From contig CM082588.2 in NCBI GenBank assembly GCA_040954595.2, positions 7,316,001 through 7,380,000 on the forward strand: a DNA stretch of 64,000 nucleotides, read 5' to 3'. The stretch is from Balanoglossus misakiensis. Its lineage: Eukaryota; Hemichordata. The stretch's first letter is position 1. The number at the start of each line of letters is the position of its first letter. A program made the translations under genes and the position numbers. Under the pieces are notes generated by a model. It had not been told where the DNA came from and did no database searches. It saw nothing but the letters and a program-made list of their open reading frames with translations. Shown here in pieces: positions 33,738 to 43,020 of the stretch.

Positions 33738-36700
33738 ATGGCAAAGGTGAAGAATCGTTTGTTGGTTGTCGGAGAGGAATGGTGGCCGAGAAGTCGCAAT
33801 ATTGCAACATGTCTTACTGAGAGACAATTGGCCATCGATCATGCTGATGGAAACAACCAGGTTTACTTCATGGCGTTACAGGCTTCTGACAAAGAAGTTG
33901 AAGAAGCAAGGCGTCATGGAGTGGAGTTGATTCTCCCAATCAAAGAAGGGAAGCCGACAAGTGATTGGTTAATTTTACACGAACACTATTTTCAACAGTT
34001 AAAGAAATATCGCCCAATTACGACCATATACGGTACTGCTTGTAAGGATGGAACTGCCAGTACAGCAAAGAGTATTCAAGCGAAGGTTTTCCCATCTGCG
34101 GACTTCGTTCCTGTCTATTCTGACATACCGGAAAACATGAACCTCAATCCTTCAGACTTGGCTGCTAAAGATGATGAAATGATGCAATATGCAGAGACGT
34201 CCTCTGTCATTATATCTGTTGGACCAACAGTACACGAGGAGTTGAAGATGAAGATTCGAGCTCTGCTAGACTCACAAGTGGAGAATGTTCTGTACATTCC
34301 TTGGATGAAGAAAGATGTAGACGAGATTTCGCTCAAGAAAAGAGACTTAAAGACTGTTGAAGTCTTATCTGTGCACACAATATCAGACCTACAGGATCTG
34401 GAGGAATTCGAAACAGCAGCTCGAGGCATGGGGAAACTTGCTTACGCGTACAGTTATATTCCCAGAGACACAAAGTGGAAGTTCAAAGGATTTATAGCGT
34501 CAGATCCTGCGCAATGCAAAACGTGTAAGCAGAAGCTAGAGACGATGGCTGAGTCAGATCAGTTAATTGTCAATCTATACCGAAACGACACACCAATAAA
34601 CCAGTTAAAGAAAGACTTGAGGCAGTGTGACATCCTGGTAAACTTCACAACTAAAGGCGACCCATTTGGTGTGATTGGTCTTCTATCCTGCGCTGCTGGT
34701 GTGCCCACTGTACAGCCAAGGCAATCAGGTCTTGCAAACTTCACAAAAGAACACTTCCCCTTACTCGGTGTACCATACTGTGACGTGGGACCAAACGAAA
34801 ATGTCAAGAGCGGAAGTGAAAAGTGGGCACGTGCTGTCAATGGTATCATAAGTGATTATGACCGTGCAAAGAATGCGGCACAAGAACTGAAGACGGCACT
34901 GCAAATATCTGCTGAGAATGGTGTTATTGCTGACCACCACAAGAAGCTTTTGAAAAGTGTACGTTGTCCTACAGAATGTGATGACCCTGCTGAAGAGCCT
35001 TCCAAAGGTAAGTGGTGATACATGAAAGAGACGATTAAGTACATGTTTTTATAGAAACATTATTCGATCCTTTTAACGAAACATAGTAAATCGCCATATT
35101 AGACATATTTTCCAATTTAAAAATTAACCGATGCAGCGTAGTGATAAAAGCATTTCAATACACAAAAGCTATTAAAAGTTTTACCAAAATCAATTTGCGC
35201 TTGAAGTGTTTATGTAGATTAAATGGAAAGGTGATGGTAAATTCTAATACGTAATTTCACACCTGTCACTAGGGGAAAAGAAAACATTTCCTTACAAAGG
35301 ACAACAAGCTTTGAATTCCGGTAGCAGCCAAACCGAAAAGCAAGTCCAAGATGTCCCTAGCAACAACGGGTCCAAAAATGGTGATCTGAATAATGGTGAA
35401 GGTGGCCAGCAAAATCCTGACAGTGGACAGACGCATGAAGTTCAACACTCAGTCAACTCGAATCTGGGTAAGGGTGCTGATTGGGTACATTTGTACGCCT
35501 AGTGAAAATTACTCGTCTGTCCTTATAAAACAATATTCATACAATATTCAAACTGAAAACCAAATGAAATGGTTCTCGTGGCCCCAGCACAGAAGATAAT
35601 GCACGGAACTATAGTTGCTCACATTCACTCGTCCCTGTATACTACTTATTGTATCGTTCGTCATATAATTTGATGATGCATTTGCCAATATATGATGTAG
35701 AATACAGTTGTGTAATGAAACAAAATGAGGTTTGAATTAAGAACATATTTGTACTCGAGGATGTCTCTCTTCATGTTGAGCAATGGAAACGTTCGTTTAT
35801 GCGTTTGTTTGTTTGTTTGTTTGTATTGTCTGTCTGGTGTATGTGTTTGTGTTTAGATCAAGTGAATAGGGACTCGCTTAATTCTTATCTGGGCAATTAA
35901 AACATCCATTGCGGATGTGGATTTTGTCTTTGAAATTTTGTGATAGGTCTTGCTTCGAATCCTGTACAACACATGTCAATTCTAATACATTGTACTCATT
36001 GTATGTTATTTCAGGGGAAATAGTAGTCAAGCTTAAGGTGTCTGGTCCAACCTTGACTCCAGACCAGGTTGAACTCATCGAAAATGAGATAATCAACAAC
36101 AGCAGCTCTGAAAACGATTTACCAAAAGTCAAAGAGCATCTCAACAGTGTGGGAAACATACAAATTGAAGAAATTAAGCGGGGTAGTGTAAATGTTGTAT
36201 TGACTTGCCAGACATCAAAGTCAGTGGAGAGACTATGGCGTGACTACAGGCAAGGGATACTGGGAGATCTGTTTAAGGCAGACATGATCACACCCGAATT
36301 GCTCCACAAACTCAATGTATCTGACGTTAACCTGAAGACAACCATAGAGACATGGAGATATCAACTATGTCTGGCAGAATTGAAGTACTTCAAGGAAGGC
36401 AAGTCTAATAGTTTAACAATGTAGTTATTGTTGCCGAACATTGTGTATTCGTTTGAATTGAAGGATTTTACCTGAAACATTTGGTTATTTCCATTTCCAG
36501 ACTCATGTCTGCGTTGTGTCTTTGTCGTACTTTCTATTTGTACACTCACGTTCTTATGGATCATTGTCAAAATTGCAAATGCGTTCAACGATATATGTCA
36601 TGACGATTTCGTCACTTTAATTATTATAGGCTATGTACCGGAAGTGAAATCTTCTGAGGTCTGTGGTTTATGTGGAGAAAAGTGTACAGAACTTGGAGAG

Positions 36701-39700
36701 ATGTTGACTAAACAAGGTAATTACTATTTATGGATGGCAGCATTTGGCAAGAATTATTTTTCAAGTTGAGTGTTTCTGTGACTGCTTTTGTTTCTAGCTG
36801 ACAGGCCATGAGTTTAAAGATTTTTTTCATTGGCACTTAAGAATTCAATCAGAAGAAAAAAATACTGTTGAAAAATTCTCTTTTATGAGAATGCATATCA
36901 TTTATTGAGCCTTTCTCTGCGTCGTTTGTGAATGTAGATGACAAGAGCGCAGTTGTTGCCGTGGAGACTGACAGGTCTGTCTATGCCACACGCCAAAACA
37001 GAATCGGTTTATCAAAACTACTTGGTGGTTCCGGCACTTTGGAAGCTGAGATAGATGTTGATGTGGGAGACACACAGACACCAATCGTATTGTTGATAAA
37101 AATACAGCGCCCTCTACAGTTGTCTTCGTTGATGGATGAACGGCCAGAAGTTCTTGGTGTCCTTGGAATCAGACGGTGTTTGATTTTGGATAGCCAACAG
37201 TTGTCTTCGATCACCTTACAAGAGGGAGAGACATTCAGATATGATAGAGAAGGTTAGTGTTCACAAACATTTAGGCAGGGAAGTTGGTCAAACAATACTA
37301 TATTCAACGAATCAAAACAAATAAGCTTGCTGCTGAAATTTGTTCTACAGGGAATGTTTTGGTTTAGTTGGCTGCTTGTTGTAGTATGATTCTAAAGATA
37401 GGTCTGTACTATTTTCGCATTGATTTGCACATCGAGCGAAAATTAAAATAGATAGTGCCCATTTATTTGCATTTCACGACCTCCGACCCAATTGCAAAGG
37501 GGGTTACATCATATCAATCATATATATAACATTTTGCTACAATGTTAAATCACATTTTCATCAGAACTGAAGAGACTTGTCAATCAAAGTGGCGTCAACA
37601 TCTTGAAAACTGGCACCAAAGAATCGGACAAGATTCTGGCGGAATCTTTTTCAAAAGAAGGAGCTGCTCGTGTTTTGGAACCAATCTCGACAGACAACTA
37701 TCTCTCTGTCATCACTTCGCTCTTTAACGAAATCAAGGAGATTAGAGAACTACTACAATCCAAGAAGATGGAATATACGATCCTTAAGGGGAAAAGTGAA
37801 GAAAGTGAGCAGTCACATGAGCTTCTGAAGAAAATGATGGAAAGCAGTGAAACTCAAAGTTCCAAACTACTCACGACAAATACCAAGCTGAAAGACAACA
37901 TCCGACAGTTACATCAGACTATCGATGAACTTCAGGAAACAAAAACTGCAATTGCGCCACCTGTAGACAAAAACATCGAAGGTAATGCAGTTATCTGCAA
38001 CATATCCATCCATCCATTATATCATCTCCTCCAAATAAACAAAATATGCTCCCAACAAGTTCAATTATAGGCCGTATTTATTTTCTATTACAATCTTGTG
38101 TCCAGGAGCAAAAGTGAATTTCCGAGTTCGGTCTGAAAAACTTCCCCTTCTTTTCCGCAATTGACATTCCTTGCAAAATGATTATACATGGTCCGGCATA
38201 TTTATTTTACAACTAAATTTTTAGTTTGCGTCACTTTCAACTGATTTTCCCAAGGGAATATCGTTTCAATAAACTCGATCAATATTGACGCCGGATATTT
38301 TGGTTGTTTTAGTTTCTTTTGGGAGACACTTTACGCTCTGGCGCTAACTAATATTTCATTCACTCAACTCAACACTCTCACAGAATGTTGGAATACCATA
38401 ATTAAAAAGCTTTTTTTTTCAATAGACCAATCTCAATTTAAAATTAAAATCATGAAATCAGTTTATAACCCAAATTGTTTTTACTATTCAATAGAATTTT
38501 CGTTTACACACAAACCGGAATTGAAGCATACAGCAAAGTCCTATGAAGAAATACTGCAGAGATTTCCCTGCCATTTTACCTGGAAACTCGAAGAATTTTG
38601 TGACAAGAGTTTTGAGGTGAGGATATTTATTTGCATTATTTGCATTTGAAGTACAGGTTTGTGAAATTTTAAAGCATTTCATAACAGCTGTATCTGAATT
38701 GTTGAAATGTCACGAAAACCAAGGAAATTTTTATTTCTCTCAGATGTTAATAATGACGCAAATTGAATTATAAAAAGCAACATGCTGAATATCCACTTTT
38801 TGCATCATTTAAAGTGTAATATTTAAAAATTTGTCAATCATTAGAGTTTTCTTCATCAATCACATCTTCTTATTTCATTCCAATCATGCGTCTGATGTTT
38901 TCACACACAGGTATTTTATTAATTGGAAGGTGGCTATAAACGATAAATCAGTAGCTTAGACGATCTCACGATATTGCGTCATACGACAAGTTCGAGCCTA
39001 TACCCCACTGACACATAAGGAGATTTCTTTATCTGTTTATGTTTCAGTAGGGTATAGGCCCGAACATAGCGCGAGCGCTCCTATGACGTGAAATCGGGAG
39101 ATATTATCGTTTTTAGCTACCTTTATTACAATCAATAAAATACCAACATATCATCTGTACAAGCACCTGGGTTTTCACATGACACTGTAACATGCCTTTC
39201 CATGTACTGTAGGTCTTACAGAGCAGATTGGACGACAGACTTAAATATCACAACCAGGCGTTCTCTCCAGTTCCCCATAAAGCTATGGAAGGTTACCTGT
39301 ACGTGTCCAAACTGAGATCAGAAGACAAGAGAGATCCAAGCGCCGCTTTGAAGTGGTTTGATGACGCCCTCACCGACAACCAGAAAGAACTCGACAGCTG
39401 TGATGGTGACGACGATGGTCCACTTGGTGATAAGTTGGTTCTTCTTGCAGATAAAGCATGGGTTCATTTCATGTCGGGTGAGATGAAAAGAGTTGATGAA
39501 ACACTGAAGTTGATAGCAACTTTGTCACTTGATAAATTGTCAGGGAAAGAGAAAGCGTATGTATATGCTCACAAGGGTGTCTCTCTTGCTTATTTTGTCA
39601 AGAAAACGTGTGATGAGGGAGTTGATAGCTTTGATCGTGCTTTAGTAGAACTTCCAGAACAAACAGATTGGCTGTTTTGGCAAGCACTTGTCCTTTTACA

Positions 39701-40424
39701 AAAACGTGATCGTGTCTGTATAGATTCAAAATGTAAGGAAGCTTTACAAATAATGGCACAAGAAAGAAATTTGCTTGAGAGAGTTCTTAAGAAAAATGCC
39801 CATCACAGCTATGCTTTGGCGCTTTTAAGTGACCTGTCACTCAATGAAGGTCGCTATGAAGAAGCAGGTCAACTCACCCAGAAAGCACTCGAATTAACCC
39901 CTTTATCCCATTTCGTGGTGGATTCTGCATATCTTTATTACTGCCACAGCAATGTTGGAGACTTCGAAAAAGCACTGCAAGTTATTCACAATGCTGCAGC
40001 ACAAGATCCAGACAATCCATTTATCGCGTGGAACCTAGGAGTCACATACGTGACCAAATACCGACGCAATCCGATAGAAAGCAATCGTCAGTGCCTGTTA
40101 AAAGCCATAGAGTGTTTCGACAAAGCAGTTGCATATGCAGGTGGTTTGTATCCCGACGCTTCTCTCCAGAAGGCCCGTGCCCTCAGATACTTGAAACAGT
40201 ACAGTGATGCATATGAAATATATACCCATCTGATCAGCACCCTCCGTGACCCATGTTACATACTATGGGCATGTTATGGTCTTGCCTTGGTTTACCAAGC
40301 ACAAGATGACTCTGCCAAAGCACTGAAATACCTAAACATAACAGAAGCCTGTGGTCAGGAGTATTGCTGGGGCAAGCATGCACTGGAGTACAAAGCAAGC
40401 TTATCTGAACAGAAAAAGAACTAA
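33738..40424 (+). CDS. GT4-like / TRADD-N-like / IFIT-like TPR fusion protein, copy 1, 8 exons, 1356 aa
   Basis: Exons: 33738-35007, 35273-35467, 36015-36398, 36630-36716, 36938-37252, 37565-37981, 38426-38616 and 39213-40424; all junctions keep frame. Domains: residues 1-423 GT-B glycosyltransferase-like (LLVVGEEWWPRSRNIATCL; DPFGVIGLLSCAAGVPTV at 308); 424-488 Gln/Asn/Gly-rich linker; 489-616 TRADD-N-like (VNVVLTCQTSKSVERLWRDY, then RQGILGDLF); 617-645 short segment with CGLCGEKC; 646-750 beta-rich domain, unnamed; 751-889 coiled coil; 890-1356 IFIT-type TPR array opening with CHFTW at 938-942. TRADD-N works in death-receptor signalling and IFIT TPRs bind foreign RNA, so I infer an innate immune role. 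No signal peptide or membrane segment is seen; probably cytosolic. Intron 3 starts with GC rather than GT. AATAAA lies at 40554-40559. The domain chain is read from sequence; function is inference. Confidence 0.85.
38929..39122. repeat. Large foldback repeat in intron 7 of copy 1
   Basis: A nearly complete inverted repeat: GGTGGCTATAAACGATAA at the left pairs with TTATCGTTTTTAGCTACC at the right, and the core CCTATACCCCACTGACACAT pairs with ATGTTTCAGTAGGGTATAGG. It is shared with copy 2 (51165-51355), so it predates the duplication. It is probably an old foldback MITE. Confidence 0.75.
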
Positions 40425-42665
40425 TTTAACTTGTAATCAGCAGTAAAAAAAATAACTAATTAGAAAGTGACGAAATAAATCATTTAGGGATACCAAAAAA
40501 GAACGATTTCCTGGGAGCCTCAAGCAAGTTAACCAACTACAGGCCTCCTGCAAAATAAATGTCATTTCAGGAATTTTGTCTAATATTGTTTGTCCATAGT
40601 AATAATATGTTCATCATGAATTTTGTACGTTCCAATCAACCGAAACCCACCCTTCAAAGGTTGAAAGTTCACAATAATGTACACGTTCATGTGTGGCTTT
40701 GAGTATAGCTGGGGAAAGTGGCTTGGTCAGTCAAATTTGTGAGCATACATCATTTTGAATCAACAATGGAGGGATGTATCGTTACCGTGTGTTTTAAGAA
40801 TTATTTGTTACAATCTTGTGGTTGCTTATGTCACTTTTCAACCAATTACATACACTGCAGTGAAAAGTCTTATTTGAGAAATGTTTCCTGAAATGTTTAT
40901 TCTGACTGTTAGCAACGTTTTGGAGTTGTCTTGGAAACCGTCAATTCTAGCTGTCAATGTTTCCAAGCGTTATATATATTATTTACAGTTTGTTATTTGG
41001 CTTTCCCTATAACACAGTAAATATTGTGTGTGTGGATATATAAATTGTGTGTCATATAACCATGTGTGTGCTCTACAGGAGATGAATTTGAATTAGTTTT
41101 TGTGTTTGCACTGTTCGTTACTTTTGGATTTATTTCACCAATGTACGGAGATAGTTTTCTCTTGTATCAGTTCAGTTGTAGAATGTGTTCAACTGTTGTT
41201 GTTGTTTTGTATTTGTTAGAAAGAAGCGTTTGTTTAAACATTGTACATACTTTACTTTGAAAAATTCATTTTAGCAAAATGTAAGAACCAAGAGATGACA
41301 AAATGTATCACGAATCATTTGTAAGGAAAGCTGTGTCCAATCTTGTTGAGTTTGGGTACAGGAGAAAATAGCTCCCTCTGGAGATTCACATACTCTTCTT
41401 GTAAGCCCTTACTGTTCTTTGCCAGGTTGTACATTTTTCTATCCACATGCTGTAGACCAACGAACGATCGGTGGTTTACAATTCAGTGAGTTTATTTCGA
41501 TGGCTGGCGGTAATTGGGATTTTCAAGTTTGAAAAGATAATGACACGCAAGTGTAAAGTATTTGATCAGTCATACCCATTGTACCATACTACAAGTATTT
41601 GAACATTTCAGATAACTAAAGAATGTGATGTGTGACATATTGAGTTTTCCGTGTGACACATCATAGCTACCGATCAGCAGTTTTCTTGTGGTGTAAACTA
41701 TAGTGTCGCAGTACTTATTTGTTGATTGCCTGTTTTGACGACAGTTTGATATGATTGGTTTTCAGAGTAAATATCTCGATTGTCATTGGTTCATTTTGAG
41801 GTTTGGTGCAGTGTGTGTTGTCTTATTTCTTTAGTCGCGTTTATTGTATTGCAATTTTTTGCATATCAACTTTTATGTTATTCAAGATGTCCAGTTAGGA
41901 CAACAAACAATAAATGTGATCTTCTGCTATATAGTGATAAAACATTCAGTGTGATGTATGGCGATTTTGATTACTTTTCTCTTCATATAGCCATGTAATT
42001 TTAAAAACAAATAATTAATTTCTGTATCTTTTGTTGTGTAATTTTCCTAATGTAGAATCTGTATGAATGCATTTTTGCTATTTCACCAATTTAAGCTGAC
42101 CAGGGGTTGGTATATGTAGGTATATGAGACTCGACAATACAGTAAATTTAAACATCTATTTTCATTCCCAACATCTTGTGGCAGCGCGTATAAATGCAAA
42201 TGATTGTTAATTGATGCAGCCTAAGTGTTTCTGTTTAATTTGTCTATGTCAATTAAAGACATAATTAAAGGGACAAAGTCTCTCTCTCGCTGCCCTTTTT
42301 TACATTAATTATGTTTGATACAAAACACCGTTTATGTTAATCTAAATGTGGTGAATCAACGTTCAACCACACACAACTTCCATCCCGTTTATAGGATATG
42401 AGAGTAAAAACCTCACCAAAATGAATAAATGGTAGAGACCGATTATTCAATTTGGGAAGATTTTTCACTCTCGTGTCTTCAAGAGGACCACTTAAACTAG
42501 TCACACGTAATAACTTACGCCAGTATTTGATCTGAGACGTTTCAGAACTGTCTTAATGGTGTGTGTGTGACCCACATATATTCTTGTGTGCGTATGAGAT
42601 AAAAAAACAAAGCAAAACAATACAATCTTCAATTATGATAAAATTTTATTAGGCAAACATGTCTG
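40425..42665. other. 3' flank of gene copy 1
   Basis: This contains the 3' untranslated region (polyadenylation signal AATAAA at 40554-40559). It matches copy 2's flank to about 42014, where the duplicated unit ends (54279 in copy 2). The remaining bases up to the site-2-protease exon are single-copy and hold no gene I can support. Confidence 0.5.
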
Positions 42666-42885
42666 CTACCTAAGCATAGTCCACATGGCAACTAAAATAT
42701 TACTTACAAGAATTAAAGTACCACATAATAAAATACAGTTTGCCAGGAACTGTCTGTCTCTCGACTTTGGAATTGATTTTTGAAAGACGTGTTCGATAAA
42801 TGCTGTTAATATCCACTGTCCATCCAACGCAAAGCACGGCACAGAGTTCAACAGCGCGAGAGCTCCTGATAATGAAATGAAATAT
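42666..42885 (-). CDS. MBTPS2: Site-2 protease (MBTPS2) last exon, isolated
   Basis: On the minus strand the exon begins after the acceptor TTAATTCTTTCATCAG and encodes YFISLSGALALLNSVPCFALD and GQWILTAFIEHVF, ending in a hydrophobic helix ILLCGTLILVSNILVAMW and MLR stop. The Asp-containing PCFALDGQW segment matches the MBTPS2 C-terminus, where the conserved Asp is a zinc ligand of this intramembrane metalloprotease (it cleaves SREBP and ATF6 in the Golgi). AATAAA lies only about 16 bases past the stop. No other MBTPS2 exon is recognisable in the window. It is either the end of a gene whose large intron holds copy 2, or an orphan fragment. Being only a C-terminal piece, it cannot act alone. 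Confidence 0.8.
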
Positions 42886-42950
42886 CTGATGAAAGAATTA
42901 AGGATTTTCAACAGGGATTCTTACACGAAGTTAAATTCTCTGTACCTTAA

Positions 42951-43020
42951 ATAGGGTTTTGCTACCTAGGTGAGTGATAAAAATCTCCTATGGATGACAC
43001 AATTTCAAGATGGCCGATTT
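42951..43020. repeat. Dispersed repeat, copy 2
   Basis: Reverse complement of 26131-26190 with a small insertion (CCTATGGATGACA). It lies directly upstream of the site-2-protease exon on the minus strand, in the presumed last intron. Confidence 0.6.
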
